64,000 nucleotides of DNA from Romanomermis culicivorax (GCA_963922205.1 CAWUHX010000254.1:310001-374000); one strand, 5' to 3'. Numbered from the stretch's first letter, positions 11,122 to 23,580 are shown. Notes: generated by a model from the sequence alone, not told the origin. Program-made: numbers and translations.

Positions 11122-12548
11122 TAGGGATCGGCCGAGGGCTCGGCCTCGGCCGAGGGTGTCGATCAAAAATGGCCTCGGCCGAGGATTATTTGCAACTCTA
11201 AAGCAAGTAGGATATTTTTGATGTAAAATGTTTACTGCATCAAAGCACTGTTTTTTTTCCACATTTGCACTATAATGTGGAAAAAAATCTGGAATGTGGA
11301 AAAAATTTTTGAGGTCTTTCCACAAATGTGGAAGAAAAATTTGGGGTTTTCATATTGAAAAGATGCATTTTGGTGCATTTTAGGAGGTCCAAATCCTTAA
11401 ATTTTCCGGCGCTTCGCGCCGGTCATAACTTTAATAATCTTCATTATTCATTAAGTAACTCAGGCGCGGCTTTTATCATGTCTACTTTCATTTATCACTT
11501 AATCTATAATAGTTTTCATCATCTTAAACGTAGTATCTCATGTTTTAATTGGTTATCTTCAACATTTTATCATAATATTTAATGAAGATTCGCATTTTTT
11601 CTTTTTGAGAAAGATGAATACACGTCAAGTCTCTAGGATTCATGATGCGATTATTTCGTTGCTAACGTAAAATCAATTCAAAAGCTTCTTGGAAATATCT
11701 TTCGGAAAGTTATACTTTTCTTACTCATATATTTTCGACCAAGTTCATGAGAGTTTACAAATAAATTACAGATTTTAAAATTTTTCAAGTAAAATTCTAG
11801 AAATTACGACTCTTGAACACTAAATTGGAATCTAATTCTTGAAATAATGTTCGGAAAAATGATTTTCCAGCATCCCAGAATGTCAATATACCCAAAAAAA
11901 TTTCCGGCGCTTTGCGCCGGAAAGTACCATCTTTTTTGGGCTTTCACTTGTCATCATAGAGGACTTGACCATTGATTTCTTGTGTAATTCAAGTCAATTA
12001 TGCTCTTGGATAGTTTGCTAGAAAAATTGTTCAACAACGCTTGTAGATTAGGCTTTTAGGTCGAACATTTCAATTTTTTCTCCAATTTTAATGAATTAAC
12101 TTCTCTAAATACACCGGAAGGCTTGAAAAAGCTCAAAAACAGTGCGATAAAGCGTCTGTGAGCATTTTTAAGCAAAAAAACGGATTTTAAGACGAAAAAA
12201 AAATTTTTCCACATGTGGAAAAAAAATTTGACCCCTTTCCACATTTGTGGAAAAAAGTTCGTGGAAAAAAAAACAGTGCATCAAAGTGACGGGTTGACTC
12301 CATAAATTCTACAAAATTTGCATAGAAGACATCTTTGCGTTAATTTACCTATTTAGTGTTACACTTTTACAATAAATTTTTTACAATAAATTTTTTTATG
12401 TTTTGAATTACTTGATGAAGATCATAAAGGCAAGAGTAAAGAAGTCTCTTATTAGTATTACCAGTGACCAGTGTATTAATATAATATCATGTTAAAAAAA
12501 TCCTCGGCCGAGGCCGAGGCTTTTTATTTTACCCTCGGCCGATCCCTA
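11122..12548. mobile_element. hAT-like non-autonomous transposon with CTCGGCCGAG termini
   Basis: The ends are TAGGGATCGGCCGAGGG and, inverted, the same sequence (CCCTCGGCCGATCCCTA). They are flanked by an exact 8-bp target duplication GTCCCCAG (11114-11121 and 12549-12556). An 8-bp duplication and TAGGG ends (YARNG pattern) are hAT hallmarks. Subterminal regions carry repeated CCTCGGCCGAGG palindromes. There is no coding capacity. Most of its interior is a second element inserted at 11246-12278. Confidence 0.88.
11246..12278. mobile_element. hAT-like MITE with CCACA..TGTGG termini, nested
   Basis: Terminal inverted repeats read CACTGTTTTTTTTCCAC / GTGGAAAAAAAAACAGTG, flanked by an exact 8-bp duplication CATCAAAG (11238-11245, 12279-12286). 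Termini carry several CCACATTTGTGG-type palindromes. The body holds two copies of the GC hairpin (11406-11422, 11904-11920). A second copy, inverted, is at 60205-61165. The body is also homologous to that of the AAGCCA-type elements at 46011 and 58245. Non-coding. Confidence 0.88.
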
Positions 12549-12556
12549 GTCCCCAG

Positions 12557-13750
12557 CAACGGGAATAGGTTGCCTCGATTGACTTCATCATTAGTTCGTA
12601 AACTATTTTCTGACGTTCCCCACAATGGTATAATGTGCATATTTGTCAGATTTTCCTCGTGCGGACTAATGAAACATATTCCAAAATTTTGCTCACACAT
12701 GGGGTCTTCCATAAATACGCACGATCAGTCAGTCTGACTTGGGTTAAACTGGGATTTTGTCAAATAGGTAAATAGTGAATATATATTAACTTGTTATCTT
12801 TGAGAATACCAAAACATAGAAAGCTTAAACGATCCAAATCCATTGGTAGCAACTTGGTTCCTGTCAAAAAAGTGCAAATCGAGTAGCTTCTATGTTAAAT
12901 AGACTGGTAGCAACTCAAACATGGTTTCAAAAAACCGGGCAGTAAATGCTCATCTGCCTAAAATCCATGTGTGGTGAATGAGCATCCTCTAGACCTGGTA
13001 GGGGTAATACCCTCAAGGAGGTGTGGCCTTCAGCGCCCATCTCCATGGATTGACCTCATGGAGACTATGTTGGCTCCATACAGAATTCTGGCTGACCCCA
13101 AGCGTATATCAGCTCCAGTAGATTTTAAGTTTGCTTTTTCACACAGGTTACCTTTCTCTGATCGAACCTACAAGGAGCACTAGAATCTAAATATCAAATA
13201 CGAATGACGAACTCAATTCAAAAAGCTAAAAACTGCTGCTAGATAAATTAACTCGTCCATTAGTTCGAAATTTTCTGAGTGTGGGAATCGACAAAAGCCA
13301 CTAAGTGTACATAAGTGTCAATCAACTGAATGAGCTAGTGAGTTGCATATAATTACGGAATTGGAATACACTAAACCAGCGGCATTTTAATACTTTGCAT
13401 TATAGGTGAAAAAATAACTCGATTCTAAAAGCATATTTAACTTTTTAGAAAGCCATCGGTCATGAGTGGTTCAAAATTCAAATTTAGTGCTATAGTTCAC
13501 TAAAAAAAGGAATTTTTCGAATTCTAAATATTCTAAAAGGACGAAAAAAACATCGCCTGTGAATACTACTTACGACAATGAAAAAAATAATATGATTTTT
13601 GACATGCAGAATTGAAGGCTAAACAGTTGTAGTTTTGTTATGCAATATATTTACTCTATACTGAAAATAATAGAAGAATACGGTCCATCACATTAAATCC
13701 ATACACCAAAGGCAGGATGATGTCACCAATCTTTCTAACCAAAAAAATAT
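12557..13750. other. Intergenic, nothing recognised
   Basis: No supported gene. A more GC-rich patch at about 12970-13190 differs in composition from its surroundings and could be a degraded repeat, but I recognise no family. Confidence 0.4.
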
Positions 13751-13797
13751 TCACCTCCCTGTAAGTTCGAAAGTGTAACATCTTTGCACGTTCCATT

Positions 13798-13940
13798 TGC
13801 CAGGGATGGACATAGTCCATCTCCAGGTTATGAAAATTAGCCTGAAAGTCGACGCGAATCACTCCAATGCTGATTTGCAAGGACGACCGTTCGTTCATAT
13901 TTTTGATCATTGTTTTATTTTTTATCAAGAGGTCAATAAA
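13798..13940 (+). repeat. Degenerate LTR fragment of the Ty3/gypsy family
   Basis: From TGCCAGGGATGGACATAG the sequence follows the start of the 5' LTR at 41542 (minus), keeping in order GGATGGACATAGTC, AGTCGACGCG, GATTTGCA, GACG..CGT and a TTTTTGRTCATTG block, with many substitutions. The preceding CACCTCCC also resembles the conserved block before the PPT. It is read as an old solo LTR or 3' remnant. Confidence 0.55.
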
Positions 13941-15493
13941 TCAATTGTGAACAAACAAAATGTTGTATATTTTCATATATTCATGTATTGTTTCGAGCGA
14001 AAAATTCTGCTTAATTTCTGTGAAAATTAATGTAAACTCAATATTTTTGCCAATTTCAGTCTCGTAAATCAGGTCCTTTTTTCAATTTCGGAGATCTAAA
14101 TACATTTTCATATGAATTTCAGCGTACATAGACAATAGACAATAATCGATTAATGATCAAAAACTGTGCAAGTAACCCTGTTGAAAATTTCTAGCACGAA
14201 ATTGTTCCCCAAAATTATTAAAGGCAAAAATCAGGATCCATTAATTTCAATGTGTTTCAGATTCTCCCCCCTATTTATAATGAATATTCTGTAAATACTT
14301 TAGTCAGTCAGTTACCAGTCATGTTCCAGTTTAGGGTAGATCGACAATCTTATTTCTGCCGGGGGCTCTGCGAGACTCCATATTTCCCAAAGAAAACGTA
14401 ATGTACTAACTACCGCAGCCTGGGAACTTGGGAATGGCACAAAAAAAGAATAAAAGTTTGCATTCAAAAGCTATATAAAGTACATACATCAAAATTCAGC
14501 TCATTTCCATACCGTTTATTCGTTAAAAGGCTGCAAAATAGACCGATGCCCAAATGGAATTTTCATGAAAATTATCATTGGCAGGGTAGGAAAGACTTCA
14601 CAGTAGAAATTAAAATGCTTTCGATTATCTCTTACGCACTAATAATGCCATGGCATAAATTTGTAATGGTGCAAGCGAAAAATACGTTTCCGCAATGGCA
14701 AAATCCATACGGAATTGACGTGATGTGGCAGGAGCAAGGTATAGGTAACCAAAATGTGTGCTGAGACGTGCTGATGGTGAAATAGTCGTCTCTAGCTCAT
14801 CCGCCAACTGCCACATGAAATTAGCACATCTTTCACATTGCTCAATGCTAGCCCCGACCGTTGGCCCAATTTTCAGGGTCAGTGACTTTCAAATGAGCAA
14901 TTCCCAAGTCAGCCATTCACATCATACATGTAGTTAGAGGGAAGTGTTATTGGAAATCCCCGCCCTCAAGGTAAATCGTCATCATTTGGATAGTCATTGG
15001 GGGACCTTACCCCCGGGATTTTCCAATAATTCATCTTGACAATGCGTGATCAGGTCCTAAAAAATTCGGAAAAAAGTTTCTATATTGTGTCAAGCGACAA
15101 AAAATTTGACTTTGTTCGCATTTTTTGACTAAAATTGGATTATTTGCAGCCTAAAAATTGACATTATTTCTTTGCTTTTCTCTTGTTTTTCTGTAACCAA
15201 ATGCGCTAGTGAATCTAAAAATTAACTACACATGAAAAACATAAAGAGACGCTCTCCAGGAACCACCAGAAAAAAAACTGAATTTTTTGCACTGTGACTG
15301 TTGCACAACGGTCAAGTGAGAACTATGAGAAAAAATAAATTTACAGGGAGAATAAATGGACATAGTTTATATTTTTGTTCAGAAAAAAAGATAGAGACAA
15401 AAGGAAGTGGAAAATACTCCCTATACACGGTTTTGAGGGGGGAAGGAATAGTTAATGGCCTCATGCTCCAGGCCCATACAATAAACCTGGGGT
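13941..15493. other. Intergenic, no gene; one imperfect inverted repeat
   Basis: No ORF is supported. At about 14947-15032, TTATTGGAAATCCCC and GGGATTTTCCAATAA form inverted arms around about 50 bases, a possible small foldback element. Otherwise nothing is recognised. Confidence 0.4.
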
Positions 15494-15827
15494 CGGTTTC
15501 ATCAGAGACTTAAGCTCCAGCTGAACTGCAGCTTAAGCTGTAGCGTAACTCTATATGCTATACTATTGCCGTTAAGCTGCTGCTCAGCTGTAGCTTAACT
15601 CATATACACAAAACATAGAGGGAAAGTTGAGCTGCAACTGAGCTGTACCTTAACGACAATGTTATAACATACAGAGTTAAGCTACAGATCAGCCGCAGCT
15701 TAACTTTCTCGATATGTTTTGTGTGCATGACTTAAGGTACGGCCGAGCTGCAGCTTAACGGCAATGGTATAACATACAGAGTTAAGCAACAGCCTAAGCT
15801 GCAGCTCAAGTCTCTTTGATGAAACCG
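15494..15827. mobile_element. Small inverted-repeat element with AAGCTGCAGCTTAA motifs
   Basis: The ends CGGTTTCATCAGAGACTT and, inverted, CGGTTTCATCAAAGAGACTT form terminal inverted repeats. The interior is an array of diverged palindromic units like TTAAGCTGCAGCTTAA separated by conserved strings (TATGTTTTGTGTGCATGA; ATAACATACAGAGTTAAG). A related copy with an insertion is at about 21436-22274. No target duplication could be fixed, so the superfamily is open. Non-coding. Confidence 0.7.
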
Positions 15828-15839
15828 CCCCCCCCCCCG

Positions 15840-16612
15840 ATCTTAACTTTGTCTATCGGTATCCCGAATGTGTCCATATCTCAAATGTGCCGGCGTACCA
15901 AATGTGTCAATATCCCAATTAATGAATTAATTCTCAGTGTCCCAAACATATACAATTTTATTTTGTATTCTATCACATTGACTAATTCCCGTCATTCCGA
16001 ATACATATTTTTTGTTCATATTGTTGACTCTTCTTTTGCTCGAACTTCTCAGATGGGGCTTTGGCTTAGGATTATGCCTTGACTTTGACATTATTCATGG
16101 TACCGAAACGTTCGGTCTACAGAGAATATCAGTTTCTGTGTATAACACTATTCGGCATATTGATACATTCCGCATACTGATACGTTCAAGATACCAACAC
16201 ATTCGGTATACCGATACACTATCGATCGTAATACTAGGCTTCGGTTTTGGCTTTGGCTTTGGCTTTGGCTTTGGCTTTGGCTTTGGCTTTGGCTTTGGCT
16301 TTGGCTTTGGCTTTGGCTTTGGCTTTGGCTTTGGCTTTGGCTTTGGCTTTGGCTTTGGGTTTGGATTTGGCTTAGCTTCGGGCTTCGGCTTCGACTTCTG
16401 CTTCAGTTTCGGCTTTGGCTTCAGATTTTGCTTTGACTTTGGCGTTGGCTTTGGCTTTAGCTTTGAATTTGGTTTGGACTAAGGCTTTGACACTATCCAT
16501 GGTACGGCTACGTTTGGTCTACAGAGAACACTATTTTTTATGTAAACACTGTTCGGACTGACACATTCGGTATACCGATGCACTGTTGATCGTAATGCTA
16601 CTCGAACATTTT
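15840..16612. repeat. (TTTGGC)n telomere-variant array with flanking degenerate repeats
   Basis: Between about 16237 and 16480 the + strand is a hexamer array GGCTTT, pure in the middle and decaying at both ends. It differs by one base from the TTAGGC telomere unit, and GGCTTA occurs at its margins. Related segments (CATGGTAC..., GTCTACAGAGAA, GGTATACCGAT, GATCGTAAT) flank it at about 16085-16234 and 16485-16600 as direct repeats, suggesting a larger tandem unit. The region before it has a degenerate CCRAATGTGTC-like repeat. Long Phe-Gly ORFs across it are artefacts. Confidence 0.75.
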
Positions 16613-17025
16613 AGCTCCTCTTCATCCCCCACAAAAACTGAAGCCATGCTTGTGAAAATCTAGATCATTTTTTTATTCGATCAGCTTATGATGTGTCTAT
16701 GCAGTGTTTTGTTGACTTCTATTCGAAAATGACAGATAACACCTACTGTTTTCATCTTGATCCAAAGCATTCTAGAGCCATAAATTATTACACTCTTGAT
16801 AAATTTCCCACGTACAGTATTCCACGAATTCTTTGAACTCTTTCCAGGAAAATGGCATTTGAAACAGTAAAGTGCAAATAAAATTCAGACCAATGATATT
16901 GTTCATTACAGCTCTGTTAATGAATCATGAACGCCCTGAGAAGACCTATTACTTAAAGTTACACAATTTTCCTGAAACCGCACTAAATCATCAAGCAAAG
17001 CTCTTAGTGTAAATCCTCTTGGCAG
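16613..17025. other. Sequence upstream of the phosphoesterase exon
   Basis: No feature recognised. It ends in a plausible acceptor (CTCTTGGCAG, AG at 17024-17025). Any first exon with a signal peptide would be here or further left, but I could not identify it. Confidence 0.4.
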
Positions 17026-20000
17026 AAAGCACACCATCGGAGGAAGAAGGATGCTTCTCTGTCATAATGGGCGCCGACCCCCAATACCCTTGGACAGAAC
17101 CCGTAGTCAAAGGAAACAGAAAAGACATCTCGAGAGATATGATCGAGAATTACTTTTTGGGTATGTCAAAATTGTCAAAATTGAAATCTGGTTGCGTGGT
17201 GAAGGCTGTCATCATCAACGGTGATTTGACCGCTTTTGGCCGTGAAGATGAATTGGATACTTTCAAACGACTGCTCGAAGATGCAAAGAAGGAACTTAAC
17301 GTGCCGGTTTTCCTGGCTTTGGGAAATCACGATTATGCCAACAATGTTAACGATTGTGACAACAATGATTGTTCTACCAGAATGGTCAAGTTCATGGTAG
17401 CCGATCTTTCGCGAAAAAGTACGTTTAAAAAAATTGATCTATAGTCTTTTTTTATCGAAATGTTTTTAAATCGTTTTTCTGTCACAAAATAAGTCAAATA
17501 GTGCTAGAAATTTTAAACAAAGTTTAATACTATTTCATCTATTTTTGACTTTAAAATTTTACAGTATAACATTTGTGCAAAGAATTTTGAGGATAGTTAC
17601 TGATTTTTGTCATTTTTCAATTCAGAGACATTTCATAAAAAACAGACTATAGAATATCGCCAACTTTCCGAACAAAAACACTTCTATAAGCGTTGCCAAA
17701 TTTTTTGGAAGAATATGCATAGCTAAGCTGTTTAAATTTTGACAATGCTTCCGTTCTTCAATCACTGAATTTGTGTTCAAAGCCACGTGAAAAATTTAGG
17801 CAAATTGTAGAGTTAAAATTAAGGCTCTTGAAGCTGTAAAATCAAAACTCTGAGCATCCCAGTTGCTATATCTCAAATCTCAATCAAAATCCAATGGAAT
17901 TAAGGTTCGAAATGGTCAAAAAACTTTGGAGTTGTTGACTTTATTGTCAACTTGATAGGCAAAAAAGAATCACAATAATATCGACATGATCAAAATGAAT
18001 AGTGACATGTGTAGTACTCTAGAAATCCCGGTTCCTCTGATTACCTATTTGTAAAAAGCAATCAAGACTCTGTGATGAAACTAGATCCAGTTTCTTACTA
18101 AATTTTTGATGAATCTCATGTAAATAGCGAACCTGCAGTGTTTGCGAAAAAATTTTTCATGTTGACTGTAACCTAAGAATACAACTTCAGAAAAAGTTAT
18201 GTGCATTCGTATGCATTCCACTGCTTTTTGAAATAATGGACTGTACTAACTTTTTTGAGTAGAAACACAACAATATTGGAATCTCTGGTGAAACAACTGC
18301 GCACTTAAAAATAGATTATAAAGACTTGATAATGGATTAGCTCATTATTATTTCCAAAAAAGAACATAGAAACAAAAACATCAAAAACTTTGTAGAGCAT
18401 CGACAAATTGTCAAAAAAGCCCACGAGCCTATAATTGCCCACAATGAATATGGACGTTTATGAGTAGTAGCTCGCAAATTAGCTTTGAAATCCAAGCTTC
18501 ACTGAAAAAATGATACAAAATTAGTTTTAGTTAACGCTGATTTTTTAATCTGTCAGTTTCAACAGCATTAATCATAAAAAATGGTCATCTTTATAACGAA
18601 ATACTTTAGCAGTGAAATATTTCACAATCACTTATCAGGAAATTCCACAAAAGATACTAATGTCCACTTATCAGAGCTAGCCAAGTGACAGTTAGCCTTA
18701 ATTACACATGTGATTCTGATGGTTTTCGAACAAAAGTTCATTAGACAGATAATCACTGGTCATTTTTTTCTGAGACAAGTGACCATTCACGTGCTATGAA
18801 ATGACTCCAGGCCGGTTCTTGTTATGTTTAGCCACTGCTTAAGCCAAATGACGTCGGCAATATAACAGAAGGACCTTCTGCTTGAGCATATTCATTCAGA
18901 TGAGTTTGCTGTAAGTCAGTACAGTTCAACAATTCTTTAGCAGCCTAAACACAAGCTTCAGGCAAACTAGCAAATAACAATAGCTTGCAGTAGAAAAGCG
19001 TGCAGATTCCCAGACTGCTTCGTGCAAACTTCAACTTGGAACTAGGAACTCTCAATATATCTGATATCCAGGAAAGGCTGGGCAGTCCTAGGTAATATCC
19101 TATGAAGTCTTTATCGGCGCCCACATCCACTCATAAGGCGTGGGTTAACGAATGGTAACAAAAATTTGAAAATAATAATATTTTGTGACACCACGTTTAT
19201 CGTCCAAGTCAGTGCAATACATGACGAAGTCTGTATAAAAATAGAAAATCACTTTAATCTAACCGCAGTGTCGCTCCAAGCTAAATTTTGCATATATGTG
19301 GAATGACGGCTACCATAAGGACATTCCCAACATTCTGAAGCTGATTGTCCTTTAGGCTGATTCTAAAGCTTCTACCACTGTGCTCTATATTCCAGTTATC
19401 CAAATTGAGCTATTTGGATTAACTTCAAGATTCTACTTGAAAATATTCACTGATTCAGTCTGGGAAATATTCCGAATATTACCAACCTCATTATGTATTG
19501 TATGGTCGCATACATACTCACACCTAAAACAGATTTTTCTCCCTGTCCACGGTTCTCAAATCGTGTCGTTTTGATTGATAATCGCACATACTTTAGCACT
19601 TGGCACTTATCCCAACTTTGGCCAGTGCTGGAAACTATGGTCCTCAGTACAGGTTGACCCATGATGGTTCACTCAAGGAGAGGAATGTTTTATACTCACA
19701 CAGACATGCCACGTGTAAGTCCGAAATTTGTTCTAATCCACATGTTCCAGACCCAGCCCTTGTTGTTGAGCCCCTGGACAGCATAGTCACCTGACATTCA
19801 CCATTCGTACGATCTACGACACCTCCCAGGAGTCCTTTTGAAGTACAGGAAATTATCTGAAATCAACCCATTTCAGCATTTAGTTTCGGTTTCGACTGTA
19901 ATCATCCTTTTGATCCCTCCTTCAGGTTACATGACTGGACCCAGAATATATGGCTCTGATCAGGTCTCAGTTTTTTTGAAGCGCACTTCAGGAAAAAGTC

Positions 20001-20771
20001 CCACTTTCATCGCCAGGCAACACTATGTGCGAAAGTGGGACTTTTTCCTAAAGTGGGCTTTGCAAATACCAGCTCAAATCTTGGGTGGAAAGCGAAAATT
20101 TTGTTGATGTCATTTTTCAAGTGGCCTTGATCAAAAGCAAGGATATGCATGTTGTTAAAATAATGGAGAGACCATTGGCGTACAGCATTGGAAGGAGGTG
20201 CAGCGACCCAACATTTCGTATTTTATTCAACGGGAGTTTGGCCTATTCATTTGATATCGAGAATATACATTTTGTGCAATTACAAAACTATCCCACGTAT
20301 CAAATTGAATGGCAATCAAAGTTGTATTCGGAGGATAAGGAAGCGTTTTGCCGTTTCAAGGGTATGCAAACGTTCAACATCAGATCGAGTTTGAACTGGC
20401 TAGAGAATGATCTGAGAGATGCTGCAGCGCAAGCTAAGCATATCATTATATGTTTTCACGACTCAACTGAGCATTTCGCACTTGATGCTGGAGCTCAACG
20501 CTTCAAAAGATTGATCACCGAGTATCACGTTGCTGGAATATTCGTGGGTCATTTTCACAACCGACATGGCCTCTTTCCACAAGATTCACAACGTTACGGC
20601 AATGTTCCAGTGTTCGCCTCTGGCGCTGCGATTTATGGCACTTTCTTGCGTGTTATGTTTTATCCTCGAACGGAGACTATGAGCGTACAGGGCTATTTGA
20701 GCACGTTTAGTGGACAAGCTTGGAAGTTGGATATAAAAAATGATACAGATCGTTTCAGGTTGAGAACATAA
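17026..20771 (+). CDS. Calcineurin-like metallophosphoesterase (two exons visible, N terminus missing)
   Basis: Exon A (17026-17418) lies between an acceptor (TTGGCAG) and a donor (GTACGT). It carries phosphoesterase metal-binding motifs: GADPQYPW (an Asp-x-Gln first motif near 17066), NGDLTAFG near 17220 and LGNHDYA near 17320. The last exon runs at least from about 20216 to the TAA at 20771 and supplies ICFHDSTEHF, where a histidine is expected, and the C-terminal GHFHNRHG (about 20546). Together they make a complete metal-binding set for a calcineurin-fold phosphoesterase. GSLAYSFDIENIHFVQLQNY is typical of the secreted-type bacterial/invertebrate subfamily as I know it. The 2.7 kb between holds an intron and possibly one short unrecognised exon; the exact acceptor of the last exon is uncertain (GTGCAG at about 20206-20211 is one option). 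Substrate unknown. There is no evidence of transfer either way. Confidence 0.75.
19984..20055. ncRNA. Pre-miRNA-like hairpin inside the phosphoesterase intron
   Basis: A perfect 19-bp inverted repeat (19990-20008 AGGAAAAAGTCCCACTTTC; 20031-20049 its complement) with a 22-base loop extends, after one mismatch, by five more pairs, giving a 72-base hairpin. Size, loop and pairing resemble a miRNA precursor or a tiny MITE. It is in the intron of the + strand gene. Expression is not shown. Confidence 0.4.
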
Positions 20772-21435
20772 ACGAAGGTGTGACACATTTTTCAATGACT
20801 TTATAGTCTGTTTTTTTTTGTCATTTCTCAGGATAGAGTTTGAAGGGAATCTACATCTACAATATTATGTTTCCTCAATTCTGAAAATTGTGAGTATTCA
20901 ATTGAGATTGGTATTTTGCTTTGTTCCCTTTGCTGAGTCTGCTTTTCTTGAAATGCTTCTGACTGATGTATACGTGAAAAGCAGTACTTATTTCAGATTT
21001 TTACGATTTTCGATAAACTGTAGGCCAACTAACCTATAAAGGAGACTATATTGTGTTGCATTCTGTGGCAAGTTACTGAACAGTGTCTAATGATATTGCT
21101 TTAAGGTAAGACATAGCTTAAATATGGAAAATTTATTGTTTTAGGACACAACTAACGTTCTAAGACATTATTCAGAAACTAACCTATATGTACACGCATA
21201 TCGAGCAACATCTCTAAATCAAAATAATGGCAAGAATTATCAATTTTTACTCAGATTTTTCACTATGAAATTCTTCACCCAAAAAGTTGATGGAGATTGT
21301 TAATGTTCTGACAGATCTCCAGTCCTTTATATGACGTTGACTGACAAGTGTAACAACATGATATAGTATCTGTCTTGCAGCATTATTTTATTGAAGAGTT
21401 TTGCAAGAAAAACAGATCATGGATTGGTTTAATCT
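20772..21435. other. 3' flank of the phosphoesterase, nothing else recognised
   Basis: No gene is supported. No AATAAA was noticed close behind the stop codon. Confidence 0.4.
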
Positions 21436-22274
21436 AAGATGCTTAAGCTCCAGCTTAGCTGCAGCTAATGTTAGGCTGCTGTGGGTGTTGGATGATGAGA
21501 CTTACCTTTGGGTTTATACAAAGAAAGTTGCTACACTTCAACTACAGGTTAAGACTAAACAAACACTTCAAAACTCTCTCTGGACTTTCAGGTACCTCAC
21601 CATGAAACTCGCTAAATCTCAGGTGGAACACCCTGACTCCTGAAAGAGAAGTTCCTTACCCTTTCTTCCAATTTCTAATCTTATTCAGCCTTCCCTACGC
21701 TCACAAAACTATACAAATTACTTTTTTGAGCTTGTATTGGGTATCCGAAAAGGTGACGCCAATACAAATAAAAATAATACAAAAGGATAACGAGGACGCA
21801 ACACATTCAATTCGATTAAAAATACATAATGAAAAACAACCAAAAAACACACGAACAGTGGCAACGAGAATCTATGCAAATTTGTCACTTCCGCCATTTT
21901 TGCTGCATCCAGCCTCTGCGCACCTGAAAATCGAACACATGCAACTACAGTAAAACACTTATGCTGTAGCTAAAGTCTATTTATAACATCGCCGTTAAGG
22001 TGCAGCTCAACTCCTACAAAAGTTAAGTTAAGCTACAGTTGAGCTGTACCTTATGGGAAAGTTAAGCTGCAGTTGAGCTGCACCTTAGCGACAAATGCTA
22101 TAGCATGCCGAGTTAAGCCACAGCTCTGCTGCAGCTTAAATTTCTTGATATGTTTTGTGTGCACGAGTCACACTGTAGCTGAGCTGGACCTTATCACCAA
22201 TGGTATAAACTATAGAATTAAGCTACAGCTTAACCTGCAACTCAGCTGGAGCGCAAGTCTTTTAATGAAACCGG
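21436..22274. mobile_element. Second AAGCTGCAGCTT inverted-repeat element, interrupted or longer
   Basis: It starts CTTAAGCTCCAGCTTAGCTGCAGCT and ends AAGTCTTTTAATGAAACCGG, matching both ends of the 15494-15827 element. The right part (21960-22274) repeats the same order of palindromic units and the TATGTTTTGTGTGCA string. About 480 bases of unrelated sequence (21480-21960) separate the left end from it, so it may carry an insertion or be a longer family member. Confidence 0.55.
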
Positions 22275-22849
22275 CCACATGTGTTTTTGAATTTTCAATC
22301 TCCCGTTTATCTTGCTCTCTAATGTTTGGTTACAGGCAAAGATAAAATTACAAGAAAAAGTTGATAAAAAGTTTCGATTGATAACTTATGCTGTTTGTTT
22401 TTCTTGAAATGCCAATAAATAATAACAGTTCAAAGCAAGTAAACTATACCACTTGAATTTTCAGTCTAACAATTTTTCAAGTAAAAATTACTGCTATATT
22501 TTTATAGACTGCTTATAAAATGAAATATGATGAAAATTAGTTTTACATTTCAAAATAAATGAGGGGTTAAGAATCCCTCGGGCTTTTACCTGTCCTAGTC
22601 CATGACACGGAAGAGAATAAAGGGCCTGATATACTTCGCCATATGGCACATAAGTATAGCAGGTACTTATCATGCACCTTACGGCACTGCATGGCACGGT
22701 CCATCCAGGCCATCTACCTGCTGGTAGGTTATCGACCCGATCGAGATATATTAAAGTATTGCTGCCGCATGCTGCCGTATGAAAAGTTTTGACATTGTCA
22801 AAACAGCCATTAGGCACCATACGGTAGACCCTGGAACCATGAATTTTTT
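22275..22849. other. Intergenic, nothing recognised
   Basis: No gene is supported. Short partial palindromes (for example around GCCGCATGCTGCCGTATG at 22761) are present but define no element. Confidence 0.35.
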
Positions 22850-23560
22850 TGGTACAGTTACGGTTAGGAGCCACAGTGACGGTTATGGTTACAGTTACTT
22901 TCCCTGAACTTATCTGCGGCTACGGTTATAACCGTGAGTTTTTCTTACGGTTACGGTTATAACCGCGGTTATGCACGAGAAAATATGTGCATTACAAAAT
23001 TATTTATTCAAAAACAAGACTACAAAAAGGCACCGTTTCTTTTGCAAAAAACTAACATTTCCATAAACTATGAGCACAAATTTTTGTCGATAATCAAAAT
23101 TTTCCACACTATACAGGAACACCAAATAATAGTACAGTTTTTGGACAATTTTCTTTGCTTGAAAAAGGTGCACCTTATAGCTACAATTTTAGCCCATTTT
23201 CTTTACAGCCTGTCACCCTCATTTTTTTGAATACTTTCTATGAAACCCATGAACACATAAGGCATGGCATCTCTATTGACGGCCTAATTTAAAATTCAAA
23301 AATAAAAGTATCTTTTGTTGTCCTATAAAATTGGAAGAAAATATGCTGAAGCTTTTATTTGAGTGCATGAAATGTTTCAATAAAATAAAAGTAACATGCT
23401 TTGAAATATGTCTAACCATGGGATAACTGCCAATAATATGGACGGTTATGGTTCTAACCATAAAGAGCAGGCACGGTTACAGTTAAAACCGTGGCACAAA
23501 ATTTTTACAGCTAGCAGTTATGGTTATGGTTGTCACGTGCCCACGAATTTCGCCCAGCGT
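22850..23560. repeat. Region bounded by GGTTATAACC-type palindromes
   Basis: Clusters of ACGGTTATAACCG, GGTTATGGTTA and GGTTACAG units occur at 22855-22975 and again, mostly inverted, at 23440-23545, with about 450 AT-rich bases between. The layout (palindrome arrays at both ends of a non-coding body) is like the MITEs elsewhere in the window. Terminal repeats and a target duplication could not be defined, and the assembly gap lies just to the right. Confidence 0.4.
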
Positions 23561-23580
23561 CATGTGATTCACATCATATT

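Noticed and set aside
16012-16482. ORF with a long Phe-Gly repeat (nucleoporin-like look)
   Set aside because: It is the translation of the GGCTTT hexamer array; no non-repetitive protein part supports it.
15494-23560. CRISPR array from regularly repeated palindromes
   Set aside because: Eukaryotic context, diverged units and no uniform spacers; they are transposon termini.
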